Source: Eubacteriales bacterium (GTDB lineage: Bacteria > Bacillota > Clostridia > Lachnospirales > Lachnospiraceae). Taken from it: 64,000 nucleotides of DNA. The notes beneath the pieces are model-generated. The model ran no database searches. It saw only the letters and a program-made list of their open reading frames with translations, and was not told the origin of the DNA. The translations under genes and the position numbers were made by a program. Positions 43,043 through 53,070 of this stretch are shown piece by piece (position 1 is the stretch's first letter; the number at the start of each line of letters is the position of its first letter). The stretch is from assembly GCA_030537195.1 (NCBI GenBank), contig JAUNOK010000005.1, positions 1-64,000 of the forward strand. The letters run 5' to 3'.

Positions 43043-45694
43043 ATGAGCAAGGAATTGGAAAAGAATTATAATCCGTCCGAAATTGAAGACAGATTATATC
43101 ACAAGTGGCTTGAGAAGAAGTATTTTCATGCAGAAGTAAACAGAGACAAGAAACCATTTACTATTGTTATGCCACCACCTAATATCACAGGTAAGCTGCA
43201 TATGGGTCATGCACTTGATAACACTATGCAGGATATTATTATCAGATTCAAGAGAATGCAGGGCTATGAAGCTCTCTGGATTCCTGGAACTGACCATGCT
43301 TCAATCTCAACTGAGGTTAAGGTTACTAATGCTCTTAAGGAAGAAGGAATTGACAAGCATGAGCTTGGAAGAGAGGGCTTCTTAAAGAGAACATGGGAAT
43401 GGAAGAAAGAATATGGTGGAACTATCACAAGCCAGTTAAAGAAGATTGGTTCTTCATGTGACTGGGACAGAGAAAGATTCACTATGGATGAGGGCTGTTC
43501 TAAGGCAGTTCAGGAAGTATTTATCAAGCTTTACGAGAAAGGTCTTATATACAAGGGCTCAAGAATTGTTAACTGGTGTCCGGTCTGCAATACTTCTATA
43601 TCAGATGCAGAAGTTGAGCATGAGGAGCAGGCAGGACATTTCTGGCATATTAACTACCCTGTAGTTGGTGAGCCGGGAAGATTCGTTGAGATTGCAACAA
43701 CAAGACCAGAGACATTACTTGGAGATTCAGCTTTAGCTGTTAACCCTGATGATGAAAGATACACAGATCTTGTAGGAAAGGAAGTTGAGCTTCCTCTTAC
43801 AGACAGAACAATACCTATTATTGCTGACCCTTATGTTGACAAGGAATTCGGTACAGGTGTAGTTAAGATTACTCCTGCACATGACCCTAACGATTTCGAG
43901 GTTGGTAAGAGACATAACTTACCAGAGATTAACATTTTAAATGATGATGCTACAATCAATAATCTTGGCGGCAAGTATGCCGGTATGGACAGATATGAGG
44001 CAAGAAAGGCTATGGTTGCAGACCTTGATGCACTTGGACTTCTTGTAAGAGTTGAAGACCATACACATAATGTTGGTACTCATGACAGATGTAAGACAAC
44101 TGTTGAGCCAATGATTAAGCAGCAGTGGTTCGTTAAGATGGACGAGCTTATCAAGCCTGCTGTTGAGGGTGTTAAGAATGGCGACATCGAGCTTATTCCA
44201 GCTTCTATGGATAAGACATATTATAACTGGACAGATAATATCAGAGACTGGTGCATTTCTAGACAGCTCTGGTGGGGACACAGAATTCCTGCATATTACT
44301 GCAAAGACTGTGGTGAGATGACAGTTTCAAGAGAGGCTGTATGCACATGCCCTAAGTGTGGAAGCACTAATGTTGAGCAGGATCCTGATACACTTGATAC
44401 ATGGTTCTCATCAGCATTATGGCCATTCTCAACACTTGGCTGGCCAGACAAGACACCTGAGCTTGATTACTTCTATCCTACAGATGTGCTTGTAACAGGA
44501 TATGATATCATCTTCTTCTGGGTAATCAGAATGATATTCTCAGGATATGAGCATATGGGTAAGAAGCCATTTGGCAAGGTATTATTCCACGGTCTTGTAA
44601 GAGATGACCAGGGAAGAAAGATGAGTAAGTCATTAGGCAATGGTATTGACCCACTTGAAGTTATTGATAAATATGGTGCAGATGCATTAAGATACACTCT
44701 TATTACAGGAAATGCACCTGGTAACGATATGCGTTTCTACTGGTCAAGAGTTGAGGCAAGCCGTAACTTTGCTAATAAGGTATGGAATGCTTCAAGATTC
44801 ATTATGATGAATGACCCTGACAATAAGATTAAGGCTACAGATGAAAGACCTGCTAATTTAACAGATGCTGATAAGTGGATTCTTTCTAAGATGAACGGAC
44901 TTATCAAGGAAGTTACAGATAACATGGAGAAGTACGAACTTGGTATTGCTGTTGCCAAGCTTAATGACTTTATCTGGGAAGAATTCTGTGACTGGTATAT
45001 CGAGATGGTTAAGCCAAGACTTTACAATGATGCAGATGATACTAAGAGTGCAGCAATCTGGACATTAAAGACAGTTCTTATTGATGCTCTTAAGTTACTT
45101 CACCCATATATGCCATTCATTACAGAAGAAATCTTCTGTAATATTCAGGATGAAGAGGAGTCAATTATGATTTCTTCATGGCCTGTATATGATGAAGCTA
45201 ATAATTTTGCAGCAGAGGAAAAGGCTATTGAGACAATCAAAGAGGCTGTCCGCAATATAAGAAATCTTCGTGCAGACATGAATGTTGCTCCAAGCCGTAA
45301 GGCACTTGTATATGTTGTTTCAGCAAGTGATGAGGTTAAGAACATATTCAATAATTCACTGGGATTCTTCGGAACACTTGCATACGCAAGTGATGTTGTG
45401 GTTCAGGCAGATAAGTCTGGAATTCCAGATGATGCTGTATCAACAGTTATACCTGATGCTGTTATCTATATTCCTTTTGCAGAACTCGTTGATATTGATA
45501 AGGAAATCGAGAGACTTAAGAAAGAGGAAGGCAGATTACAGGGTGAAATCAAGAGATGTAATGGAATGCTTAACAATGAGAAATTCACATCAAAAGCTCC
45601 TCAGGCAAAGATTGACGAAGAGAAGGCAAAACTGGTAAAATATACACAGATGCTTGAACAGGTAACTGAGCGTCTTGCAACACTTTCTAAGTAG
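43043..45694 (+). CDS. valS: Valyl-tRNA synthetase
   Basis: 883 residues, class I synthetase charging tRNA-Val. HIGH motif in [18 protein letters not shown] (about residues 43-60), editing domain, [22 protein letters not shown] in [14 protein letters not shown] (about 530), and the C-terminal coiled coil with [15 protein letters not shown] (about 820-835). ATG with AAGGAG. It lies behind a Val T-box and the dispersed element, so its transcription is governed by uncharged tRNA-Val. Confidence 0.96.
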   Translation: MSKELEKNYNPSEIEDRLYHKWLEKKYFHAEVNRDKKPFTIVMPPPNITGKLHMGHALDNTMQDIIIRFKRMQGYEALWIPGTDHASISTEVKVTNALKEEGIDKHELGREGFLKRTWEWKKEYGGTITSQLKKIGSSCDWDRERFTMDEGCSKAVQEVFIKLYEKGLIYKGSRIVNWCPVCNTSISDAEVEHEEQAGHFWHINYPVVGEPGRFVEIATTRPETLLGDSALAVNPDDERYTDLVGKEVELPLTDRTIPIIADPYVDKEFGTGVVKITPAHDPNDFEVGKRHNLPEINILNDDATINNLGGKYAGMDRYEARKAMVADLDALGLLVRVEDHTHNVGTHDRCKTTVEPMIKQQWFVKMDELIKPAVEGVKNGDIELIPASMDKTYYNWTDNIRDWCISRQLWWGHRIPAYYCKDCGEMTVSREAVCTCPKCGSTNVEQDPDTLDTWFSSALWPFSTLGWPDKTPELDYFYPTDVLVTGYDIIFFWVIRMIFSGYEHMGKKPFGKVLFHGLVRDDQGRKMSKSLGNGIDPLEVIDKYGADALRYTLITGNAPGNDMRFYWSRVEASRNFANKVWNASRFIMMNDPDNKIKATDERPANLTDADKWILSKMNGLIKEVTDNMEKYELGIAVAKLNDFIWEEFCDWYIEMVKPRLYNDADDTKSAAIWTLKTVLIDALKLLHPYMPFITEEIFCNIQDEEESIMISSWPVYDEANNFAAEEKAIETIKEAVRNIRNLRADMNVAPSRKALVYVVSASDEVKNIFNNSLGFFGTLAYASDVVVQADKSGIPDDAVSTVIPDAVIYIPFAELVDIDKEIERLKKEEGRLQGEIKRCNGMLNNEKFTSKAPQAKIDEEKAKLVKYTQMLEQVTERLATLSK

Positions 45695-45717
45695 TTTTCA
45701 GGATAAGGAGAATAATT

Positions 45718-46059
45718 ATGGCAGAAGTAATGAAAGCAATTCCTTTTACACAGTTTTCTATGGAAATGAGAAGTGGTAAGATCATTGATATTGATGATGG
45801 ATTTACAGAACTTCTTGGATACTCAGAAGAAGACTTTCAGGCTGGAATTGTATTTAAGCAGTTCGTACCAAGCGTTGAGTATGAGGAAGTAATAACAGAG
45901 TTAAGAGAAAAGTTCATAGATAAGAGATATGTAAGCTATGTTCAGGAGTTCGTTGCTAAAGATGGTAAGCCTCTTAAAGTAGTTGCATTCTACAAAATTG
46001 AGAATAAGCTTTTAGCTGGACACAGAGTAATAAAGGTTAGTGCAGCCGTAATTGAATAA
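45718..46059 (+). CDS. Stand-alone PAS-domain protein
   Basis: 113 residues that fit a single PAS fold: IDIDDGFTELLGYSEEDFQAG near the N terminus is a PAS core, and EFVAKDGKPLKVVAFYKIEN is the PAC-like end. Such small PAS proteins bind ligands or partners but have no output domain, so function is unknown. It follows valS by 23 bp and is followed by a strong terminator, so it is probably part of the valS transcript. Confidence 0.65.
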   Translation: MAEVMKAIPFTQFSMEMRSGKIIDIDDGFTELLGYSEEDFQAGIVFKQFVPSVEYEEVITELREKFIDKRYVSYVQEFVAKDGKPLKVVAFYKIENKLLAGHRVIKVSAAVIE

Positions 46060-46080
46060 GCACATGTGAAGAATAATAAG

Positions 46081-46125
46081 ACCTCCGCTGGTTCATAATA
46101 GATTTATGAACAGTGGAGGTTTTTT
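46081..46125 (+). terminator. Intrinsic terminator of the valS-PAS unit
   Basis: An 18-bp stem (46081-46098 with 46103-46120) with a four-base loop and six T. The right arm includes GTGGAGG, which also lies 6 bases before the ATG of the tiny lipoprotein gene. Confidence 0.85.
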
Positions 46126-46278
46126 ATGTTGGAAGATGGAATAAAGAAAAAGCTGACAGCAAGATTATTGGCGCTGGTGGTTATTATAAGTATGATATCA
46201 GCAATGACAGGGTGTAATGAGCCAAAAGAGCAGGAAAGCGGCGTAACACTTGTGTATGAACAATGTAATGAAAAGTAA
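46126..46278 (+). CDS. Predicted small lipoprotein, 50 residues
   Basis: A basic start (MLEDGIKKKLTARLL), a hydrophobic stretch (ALVVIISMISAMT) and a lipobox ending in TGC, so the mature lipoprotein would be only about 18 residues (CNEPKEQESGV onwards). The ribosome binding site GTGGAGG is in the 3' arm of the preceding terminator, so translation would need the hairpin to be open or the terminator to be read through. It is too short for many gene callers. The family is unknown. Confidence 0.5.
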   Translation: MLEDGIKKKLTARLLALVVIISMISAMTGCNEPKEQESGVTLVYEQCNEK

Positions 46279-46311
46279 CCTTAGGTAAAAGTGACTTTTT
46301 TGTGACCTTTA

Positions 46312-46340
46312 TTGTAAATATATACCTGGTCTGATATAAT
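46312..46340 (+). promoter_or_regulatory. Promoter of nadE
   Basis: TTGTAA at 46312-46317 and TATAAT at 46335-46340, spacer 17 bp, 45 bp before the nadE start. Confidence 0.6.
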
Positions 46341-46384
46341 TTTAATGTTTGACAGAAAGAACATATATTGAAAGAGAGGACAAA

Positions 46385-48325
46385 TTGAAAGACGGATATA
46401 TAAGAACAGCAGCCATGACACCGAAGATTAAAGTGGCTGATTGTGAGTATAATATAGAGAACATTAAGACTCTTATGAGTGAAGCTCATAAGAAGAATGC
46501 TGCAATAGCTGTTTTTCCGGAAATGTGTATAACAGGTTATACATGTAATGATCTGTTCTTACATGACAGGTTGTTAGATGCAGCGTTAGAAGGTCTTGTT
46601 ACATTAAAGCATTTTTCAGAAACTGTAAAGGGAATGATAAGCTTTGTCGGACTTCCATATGAGATGAATGGAAAGCTTTATAATGTTGTTGCAGGAGTTA
46701 TGAACGGACAGATACTTGGAATGGTTCCTAAAATGTATCTTCCTAATTATGGAGAATTCTATGAAAGAAGACAGTTCACACCTGGATTTAATGAATGTGT
46801 GTATGTAGATGTTGATGGTGAGGAAATTCCTTTCGGAAGTGAATTATTATTTACATTTGACAATAACAGAAAAGTTAAGATTGGTGTTGAGATATGTGAG
46901 GATTTGTGGACACTACAGCCACCAAGTATAAAGCATGCAATGAATGGTGCAACAATTATTGTTAATGCATCTGCAAGCAATGAGACAATAGGTAAGGATT
47001 CTTACAGAAAGCAGCTTGTTTCAGGACAGTCAGCAAGACTTGTATGTGGATATGTGTACTCAAGTGCAGGCGGAGGAGAATCTACTCAGGATATTGTATT
47101 TTCTGCGCATAATCTTATATGTGAGAATGGTACGGTTCTTGCAGAAGCACATAAGTTTGCTGATGAGTCTGTATATGCTGATATCGATGTCCAGAGAATA
47201 TGCTCTGAACGAAGAAGAATGAGCACATATGCAGTTGATGAGAACAGCACATATACAGAAACACAGGCACAGGGGCTTATTAATAAAGAGTTGGAACTCA
47301 TAAGATATTTTGATAAAGCTCCGTTCGTACCATCTGATAAGAAGGAAAGAGATTCAAGATGTGAGGAGATTCTTAATATCCAGTCATATGGACTTAAGAA
47401 GAGACTTGAGCATACGAACTGTAAGAATGCGGTAATCGGAATATCAGGCGGACTTGATTCAACGCTTGCACTTCTTGTAACTGCAAGGGCTTTTGATCTG
47501 TGCGGGTTTGACAGAAGCGGAATACATTGTATTACAATGCCTTGCTTTGGTACAACAGACAGAACATATAATAATGCGGTTGAGCTTACTAAGCAGCTTG
47601 GATGTTCGCTTAGGGAAATCAATATCATGAAGGCTGTAAGACAGCATTTTGAAGATATCGGACATGATGAGAATATTCATAATGTAACTTATGAGAATGG
47701 ACAGGCAAGAGAGAGAACACAGATACTTATGGATATTGCCAATCAGACTAACGGAATGGTAATAGGAACCGGTGACATGTCAGAGCTTGCATTAGGCTGG
47801 GCAACATATAACGGTGATCATATGTCTATGTATGGTGTTAATGCGTCAGTGCCTAAGACACTTGTAAGACATCTGGTACAGTTCTATGCAGATACATGCG
47901 GCAATGATAATCTGTCGTTAGTACTTAATGATGTACTTGACACACCGGTGAGTCCGGAACTTCTCCCACCTAAGGAAGATGGTACTATTGCACAGAAGAC
48001 AGAAGATCTGGTAGGACCATATGAATTGCACGATTTCTTTATGTATCATATGTTAAGATTTGGTGCAGAGCCTGATAAGATATTCAGAATTGCAAAGTAT
48101 GCATTTGCAGGAGAATATGATGATAAGACTATCTATAAGTGGTTAAGGACATTCACATGGAGATTCTTTGCACAGCAGTTTAAGCGTTCATGCCTGCCAG
48201 ACGGACCTAAGGTTGGTTCGGTTGCAGTATCGCCAAGAGGGGATCTCAGAATGCCAAGTGATGCAAGTTCACATGAGTGGATGAAGCAGTTAGACAGAAT
48301 TAAAGAAATTAACGGATATGAATAG
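46385..48325 (+). CDS. nadE: Glutamine-dependent NAD+ synthetase
   Basis: 646 residues, two domains: an N-terminal nitrilase-type glutaminase with catalytic Glu in VFPEMCITG, Lys in VPKMYLPNYGEFYE and Cys in VEICEDLW (about 165-172), then the NAD synthetase domain with GISGGLDSTLALLV as the PP-loop. It amidates deamido-NAD+. The start is TTG at 46385 behind AGAGAGGA, giving the familiar MKDGYIRTAAMTPKIKVAD opening; an upstream in-frame codon at 46349 is rejected for lack of a ribosome binding site. It overlaps nothing; 10 bp to the next start. Confidence 0.94.
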   Translation: MKDGYIRTAAMTPKIKVADCEYNIENIKTLMSEAHKKNAAIAVFPEMCITGYTCNDLFLHDRLLDAALEGLVTLKHFSETVKGMISFVGLPYEMNGKLYNVVAGVMNGQILGMVPKMYLPNYGEFYERRQFTPGFNECVYVDVDGEEIPFGSELLFTFDNNRKVKIGVEICEDLWTLQPPSIKHAMNGATIIVNASASNETIGKDSYRKQLVSGQSARLVCGYVYSSAGGGESTQDIVFSAHNLICENGTVLAEAHKFADESVYADIDVQRICSERRRMSTYAVDENSTYTETQAQGLINKELELIRYFDKAPFVPSDKKERDSRCEEILNIQSYGLKKRLEHTNCKNAVIGISGGLDSTLALLVTARAFDLCGFDRSGIHCITMPCFGTTDRTYNNAVELTKQLGCSLREINIMKAVRQHFEDIGHDENIHNVTYENGQARERTQILMDIANQTNGMVIGTGDMSELALGWATYNGDHMSMYGVNASVPKTLVRHLVQFYADTCGNDNLSLVLNDVLDTPVSPELLPPKEDGTIAQKTEDLVGPYELHDFFMYHMLRFGAEPDKIFRIAKYAFAGEYDDKTIYKWLRTFTWRFFAQQFKRSCLPDGPKVGSVAVSPRGDLRMPSDASSHEWMKQLDRIKEINGYE

Positions 48326-48335
48326 GGAGGACATT

Positions 48336-49499
48336 ATGGCTAACAATAATGCAGCGTCAGAGAAGGTCGTTACTAAATACGACCGTAAGATGCAGAAAAG
48401 AAAAGAAGAAGAAAGAAAAGAGGCTAAGAGAAGATTTATTACCAAGTGGGTGTGCATTGCAGTTATTGCAGGCATAATACTTGGATGTGGTACAGCAGCA
48501 GGACTTAAGATTAATAGTATCTACAACAATTATATTAAGATTGATAATGATAAGATAAGCCAGATTGAGTTTGATTTCTATTATGGAATTGCCAAGACTA
48601 ATAATCTTAATACTACTTTATATGGAACAATGACATATGGTGATTATTATTCATCTTATATGGGATATAAGACAAGCCAGTCAGACAAGAGCCAGGAGTA
48701 TTCAACAGATTATACATGGTATGATTTCTTTGCCAACTCTGCAGTATCAACTATTAAAGAGACTAAAGCTTTATTAGAGGATGCAGATGCTAACGGATTT
48801 ACATATGATAATGCAGATGCGGATTATGATGAATTTGTAGGCAAGCTCAAGGATGCAGCTGATGAAGCAGGTACATCTTATTCAGATTATCTTAAGCAGA
48901 TATTCGGTAAGAGAGCTACAGAAAAGAGAGTTAAGGAGTTCTTAAAGGATTATCTTAAGAGCACAGCATATCAGGAACAGTTATCAGAAACTCTTGCAGC
49001 AACAGATTCTGAAGTTAGTGCATATTATGAGGACAATAAGGATACATACGACAAATTCGAATACAGAATATTTACAGTAAAAGCTGACAGTTCTGATACA
49101 GATGATATGTCAGTTGCCAAGGGAAAAGCTAATGCATTTGCAGCAGGTGTAAGTACAGAATTAGATTTCATAAGCCAGTGCAGAGCATATGCAGAGGCCG
49201 GAGATGATACATATGCTGATGATAGTGCTTCATTAGTTTCTGAGACTAAGAAGAGTAATATTGAGGAAGCATGTGCAGAATGGATTGTTTCTTCAGACAG
49301 AAAAGAGGGAGACCTTACAGTTATTGAAGATGATGATAATTCATGTTTCTATATTGTATATTACATAAGCAGATCATATGATGGTTCAGATGATGATACA
49401 ATTAAGTCAACACTTCTTAACCAGAAGTATTCAGAGTATATCAAGAAATATACAGATGAATATACAGTTGATGTTGAGAAGAGATTTACTTACAGATAA
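48336..49499 (+). CDS. Membrane-anchored PpiC/SurA-like foldase
   Basis: 387 residues. A charged N terminus (KMQKRKEEERKEAKRR) is followed by one membrane anchor (about residues 40-62, WVCIAVIAGIILGCGTAAG) and a large extracytoplasmic domain. The helical SurA-like region (about 70-230) and a parvulin-like domain (about 230-330, with EYRIFTVKADS) suggest a PrsA-like peptidyl-prolyl isomerase or chaperone. The Cys in LGCGTAAG is not a good lipobox, so it is anchored by the helix rather than by lipid. ATG after GGGAGG. Confidence 0.7.
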   Translation: MANNNAASEKVVTKYDRKMQKRKEEERKEAKRRFITKWVCIAVIAGIILGCGTAAGLKINSIYNNYIKIDNDKISQIEFDFYYGIAKTNNLNTTLYGTMTYGDYYSSYMGYKTSQSDKSQEYSTDYTWYDFFANSAVSTIKETKALLEDADANGFTYDNADADYDEFVGKLKDAADEAGTSYSDYLKQIFGKRATEKRVKEFLKDYLKSTAYQEQLSETLAATDSEVSAYYEDNKDTYDKFEYRIFTVKADSSDTDDMSVAKGKANAFAAGVSTELDFISQCRAYAEAGDDTYADDSASLVSETKKSNIEEACAEWIVSSDRKEGDLTVIEDDDNSCFYIVYYISRSYDGSDDDTIKSTLLNQKYSEYIKKYTDEYTVDVEKRFTYR

Positions 49500-49516
49500 T
49501 ATTGGAGGATATATCC

Positions 49517-50170
49517 ATGTTGAATCTTAGCAATTATCAGTGTATTATATTCGATCTGGATGGAACAATACTTGATTCTACGCAGGTATGGGCTAAGGTT
49601 GACATGGATTTTCTTGGAAAAAGAGGAATTCCTGTTACTAAAGAATACATGCAGGAAATCAAGACACACACATTTGAGTCCGGTTCAATATACACGAAAC
49701 AGAAATATAACCTCCCTGAATCAACAGATGAGATAATGAAGGAATGGTATGATGCGGCACTGGAAGCATATACAGACAAAGTTGTATTAAAGCCATACGT
49801 TAAGGAATTCATAGAGCGTATGCATAACAGCGGTATTAAGATCGTTTCGGCTACTTCGTCGGACAGGGCGCTTTTTGAGCCATGTTTAAGACGCAATGGA
49901 ATATATGATTTCTTTGATGCATTTACACAGACGAACGAAGTCGAGAGGGGAAAGAAGTTCCCGGATGTCTATATTAAGGCAGCGGACAAAGCCGGATGTG
50001 ATATAAAGGACTGCATTGTTTTTGAAGATGTACTTTCAGCAGCAATGGGGGCTAAAAGCGGCGGATTTACTGTTGTTGCAGTATATGATGAGGCATCTGC
50101 AGATGACTGGAATGCAATATGTGATGTGACAGATTATAATATCATGAATTATAACGAACTAATGAGATAA
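49517..50170 (+). CDS. HAD-superfamily hydrolase, beta-phosphoglucomutase-like
   Basis: 217 residues. Motif I is FDLDGTILDSTQVW, motif II is VSATSSDRALF, Lys in RGKKFPDVYIKAADKAG, and motif IV is VFEDVLSAAMGAKSGG. The GxPD-like KFPDVYIKAA and EDVLSA motifs are those of beta-phosphoglucomutase and related sugar phosphatases. The start is ATG at 49517 (TTGGAGG upstream), not the ATG further left. It is followed 10 bp later by a second, distinct HAD gene. Confidence 0.85.
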   Translation: MLNLSNYQCIIFDLDGTILDSTQVWAKVDMDFLGKRGIPVTKEYMQEIKTHTFESGSIYTKQKYNLPESTDEIMKEWYDAALEAYTDKVVLKPYVKEFIERMHNSGIKIVSATSSDRALFEPCLRRNGIYDFFDAFTQTNEVERGKKFPDVYIKAADKAGCDIKDCIVFEDVLSAAMGAKSGGFTVVAVYDEASADDWNAICDVTDYNIMNYNELMR

Positions 50171-50180
50171 TGGAGCAGAT

Positions 50181-50867
50181 ATGACTAAGAAGTATATATT
50201 GTTTGATCTGGATGGAACACTTACAGATTCAAGCGAAGGAATTACTAAAAGTGTGCAGCATGCATTGAATAAGCTTGGAATTAAAGAGAATGACCAGGCA
50301 ATGTTAAGAAGGTTTATCGGACCACCACTTGATGAAAGCTTTGAAAAGTTTTATGGCCTTGATAAAGAGACAGCACTTAAGGCAGTTGATTATTACCGTG
50401 AGAGATATTCAGATAAGGGTATCTATGAGAATGTGTTATTTGATGGAATAGACGCACTACTTGCCGCATTAAAGGAAGATGGGTATATTGTTGCACTTGC
50501 AACATGTAAGCCGGAGATATATGTTCCAAGAATACTGGAGTATTTTAATGTGGGAAGATACTTTGATGTTGCAGTTGGAAGTGAGTTAGAAGGCGGAGAA
50601 CGCCGTCACAAGAATCAGGTTATTGATGAAGTATTCGTAAGACTTTCTAAAGCCGGATTATTAGAGAATGATGATATCACTACAGCTAAATCTAAAGCTA
50701 TAATGATAGGTGACAGAAAGGATGATATACTGGGTGCTAAAGCTTCTGGAATTGAATCTATGGGAGTAAGATATGGTTTTGCAGAAGAACAGGAGCTTGA
50801 GATAGCAGGAGCAGATTATATTGTTGAAACTGTAGAGGATATAAGAAAGAAACTAAAGACATTGTAA
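50181..50867 (+). CDS. HAD-superfamily hydrolase, phosphoglycolate-phosphatase-like
   Basis: 228 residues. Motif I is FDLDGTLTDSSEG, the Thr of motif II is in LATCKPEIYV, Lys in KNQVIDE, and motif IV is MIGDRKDDILGAKASG. The cap is alpha-helical (C1). This matches the Gph/PpaX/YfnB-type group acting on small sugar phosphates or pyrophosphate, substrate unproven. Sequence is not closely similar to the adjacent HAD at 49517, so it is an old pair, not a recent duplication. ATG after GGAG. Confidence 0.85.
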   Translation: MTKKYILFDLDGTLTDSSEGITKSVQHALNKLGIKENDQAMLRRFIGPPLDESFEKFYGLDKETALKAVDYYRERYSDKGIYENVLFDGIDALLAALKEDGYIVALATCKPEIYVPRILEYFNVGRYFDVAVGSELEGGERRHKNQVIDEVFVRLSKAGLLENDDITTAKSKAIMIGDRKDDILGAKASGIESMGVRYGFAEEQELEIAGADYIVETVEDIRKKLKTL

Positions 50868-50909
50868 TCGTTCCAAAGATTAACTATTAATATACGGGAG
50901 GAAAATATA

Positions 50910-51338
50910 ATGAAAAAATTCATTCATGAATTCAAAGAATTTGCTTTGAAAGGAAATGTTATGGATCTGGCAGTCGGTGTTATTATCGGTGCTGCTTTCC
51001 AGAGCATTGTAACAGCACTTACAAGCAGTTTTATTAACCCACTTATTGCAGTTGTAACAGGTGGAGCTAATGGAGAGGGCGTAACAGTTGGTGGTACATT
51101 TACAATAAGAGGAGTTGTGTTTGACTATGGTGCATTCATAACCGCTGTTATTAATTTCCTTATTATGGCATTTGTTCTGTTCCTTTTGGTTAAAGCTATG
51201 AATAAGATGATGAGTTTAGGAAAGAAGAAGGAAGAATCAGCTCCAACTACTAAGGAATGTCCATATTGCTTCAGCAAGATATCTGTTAAAGCAACAAGAT
51301 GTCCATGTTGTACAGCTGAATTAGTAGATAAGAAATAA
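50910..51338 (+). CDS. mscL: Large-conductance mechanosensitive channel with C-terminal zinc ribbon
   Basis: 142 residues. The MscL pore part has the N-terminal helix KKFIHEFKEFALKGNVMDLAV, pore-lining VIIGAAFQSIVTALTSSFI, and a second helix FITAVINFLIMAFVLFLLVKAM (about residues 72-93). After it comes a charged linker and ECPYCFSKISVKATRCPCCTAEL (split 117-140), a four-cysteine zinc ribbon. MscL relieves turgor on osmotic downshock. Zinc ribbons at this end occur in many Firmicutes MscL proteins. Followed by a long hairpin terminator. Confidence 0.93.
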   Translation: MKKFIHEFKEFALKGNVMDLAVGVIIGAAFQSIVTALTSSFINPLIAVVTGGANGEGVTVGGTFTIRGVVFDYGAFITAVINFLIMAFVLFLLVKAMNKMMSLGKKKEESAPTTKECPYCFSKISVKATRCPCCTAELVDKK

Positions 51339-51339
51339 A

Positions 51340-51388
51340 ATAAAGCCATATATGCAGGTCTCCCAACTACATATATGGCTTTATTTAT
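51340..51388 (+). terminator. Hairpin terminator after mscL
   Basis: A perfect 15-bp stem (51340-51354 with 51370-51384) and a 15-base loop; the T-run is interrupted (TTTATG), so termination may be moderate. Confidence 0.65.
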
Positions 51389-51615
51389 GTTTTTCATAAA
51401 TGGATATATCCCAAAACCTGTGTTCACGTCCTATTCACAGGATTGCAATTAAAGTACTTTTATATAGTACATTTTTAATAAAAATAGTGCTCCCCTCTTT
51501 AGTAGGGGTTTTTATTACATTTTTATAAAATGTTTAATAAAAATGGTCGTATAATTGAGAAAAATATGTTAAGATTGTTTAGTATTTTTTAATATTTATT
51601 AAAACGGAGGTCGAA
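51389..51615 (+). promoter_or_regulatory. Long 5' region of the purine permease gene with several hairpins
   Basis: Hairpins seen: CCTGTG/CACAGG (51417-51442), AGTAC/GTACA (51454-51472), and a small CCCCT/AGGGG stem followed by TTTTTATT at 51492-51513. A TATAAT lies at 51550-51555 with no good -35. I see no purine or other known riboswitch core. The hairpin with T-run could be an attenuator or just the end of an upstream small transcript. Confidence 0.35.
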
Positions 51616-52971
51616 ATGGACAAATTGTTCAAACTTAAGGAAAACAACACCAGTGTAAGAACTGAGGTTGTAGCCGGAATTACAACATTTATGACAATGG
51701 CTTATATTCTGGCTGTTAATCCATCTATCCTGTCAGCATCAGGAATGGATTCTAATGCAATTCTTATGGCAACTGCAATTGCATCTGCTATAGGTTGTTT
51801 TGCAATGGCTTTCCTTGCTAACTATCCTTTTGCGCTGGCTCCAGGACTTGGACTTAACGCTTACTTTGCATATACAGTATGTGGAAGTATGGGATATAGC
51901 TGGAAGATAGCACTCTTTGCTGTATTTATTGAAGGTCTTGTGTTCATTGTACTTTCACTTACTAATGTTCGTGAAGCTATATTTAATGCAATTCCTACAA
52001 CATTAAAGAAGGGCGTATCAGTAGGTATCGGTCTTTTTGTAGCGTTTATCGGACTTCAGGGTGCTAATCTTGTTGTTGCAAGCACATCAACTAAGGTTAC
52101 TGTTGTTAATTTCAGAACTGATTTTAACACAGTAGGAATCGGAGCTTTACTTGCAGTTATTGGTACATTTATCATTGCTATTCTTTATGTAAAGCATGTT
52201 AAGGGTTCTATCCTTATCGGTATCGTTGCAACCTGGGTACTTGGTATTATCTGCCAGCTTGTAGGACTTTACAAGGTTGACGCTGCTGCCGGATTCTATT
52301 CACTTATCCCATCATGGAGCAGCTTTGATATCACAGCTATCGGAAAGACATTCGGACAGTGCTTTAACCTTAAAGGACTTAATATTAATATATTAGACTT
52401 TATCGTTATTATGTGCTCATTCCTCTTTGTTGATATGTTCGATACACTTGGAACACTTATCGGTGTTGCCAATAAGGCTAAAATGCTTGATGAGAATGGA
52501 AGACTTCCTAGAATTAAGCAGGCTCTTTTAGCTGATGCTATCGCAACAAGTGCAGGTGCTATCCTTGGTACTTCTACAACAACAACATTCGTTGAGAGTT
52601 CATCAGGTGTTGCTGAAGGTGGCAGAACAGGACTTTCTTCAGTTGTAACAGGTTTCTTATTCCTTATTGCAATTGTATTCGCACCAGTATTTACGACTAT
52701 TCCTGGATTCGCAACAGCTCCAGCTCTTATCTTCGTAGGATTTCTTATGGTAAGTGCCGTTGTTGATATTGACTTCAATGATTTAACTGAGAGCATTCCA
52801 GCTTACCTCTGCCTTATCTGTATGCCACTTATGTACAGCATTTCAGAAGGTATTGCAGTTGGTGTTATCTCATATGTTGTCGTTAACCTTGTTGCTGGAA
52901 AGGCAAAGAAGATTACTCCACTTATGTATGTGCTTGCAGTGCTTTTCATATTGAAGTATATTTTCCTTTAA
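51616..52971 (+). CDS. NCS2/AzgA-family purine permease
   Basis: 451 residues, twelve to fourteen helices. The N terminus (TEVVAGITTFMTMAYILAVNP) and ALAPGLGLNAYFAYTV, FVDMFDTLGTLIGVANKA, and LGTSTTTTFVESSSGVAEGG are hallmark AzgA/PbuG-type motifs, used for hypoxanthine, guanine or adenine uptake with H+. ATG after ACGGAGG. A strong terminator follows. The 5' region is unusually long (277 bp). Confidence 0.9.
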   Translation: MDKLFKLKENNTSVRTEVVAGITTFMTMAYILAVNPSILSASGMDSNAILMATAIASAIGCFAMAFLANYPFALAPGLGLNAYFAYTVCGSMGYSWKIALFAVFIEGLVFIVLSLTNVREAIFNAIPTTLKKGVSVGIGLFVAFIGLQGANLVVASTSTKVTVVNFRTDFNTVGIGALLAVIGTFIIAILYVKHVKGSILIGIVATWVLGIICQLVGLYKVDAAAGFYSLIPSWSSFDITAIGKTFGQCFNLKGLNINILDFIVIMCSFLFVDMFDTLGTLIGVANKAKMLDENGRLPRIKQALLADAIATSAGAILGTSTTTTFVESSSGVAEGGRTGLSSVVTGFLFLIAIVFAPVFTTIPGFATAPALIFVGFLMVSAVVDIDFNDLTESIPAYLCLICMPLMYSISEGIAVGVISYVVVNLVAGKAKKITPLMYVLAVLFILKYIFL

Positions 52972-53009
52972 TTTTTAGTGCAAATTTAACTTAATAATGA
53001 TACAATTTT

Positions 53010-53040
53010 GGAGTCGCTGCTTTGGCAGTGGCTCCTTTTT
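53010..53040 (+). terminator. Intrinsic terminator of the purine permease gene
   Basis: An 11-bp stem (53010-53020 with 53025-53035, two G-T pairs) and five T. Confidence 0.85.
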
Positions 53041-53070
53041 AAGTTAAAAGATAAGAACAGGGGATTGATT

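Noticed and set aside
42787-43157. Overlapping open frames of 65-100 codons over element copy B and the valS start
   Set aside because: They cover repeats and palindromes, lack ribosome binding sites, and run on both strands in parallel, as expected for structured repeats.
49517-50867. Recent tandem duplication of the two HAD genes
   Set aside because: They differ in motif I, cap and C terminus; they belong to different HAD subgroups.
51340-51388. The 15-bp hairpin after mscL as a purine riboswitch
   Set aside because: Lacks the three-way junction and conserved loop bases; it is a long stem with a simple loop.
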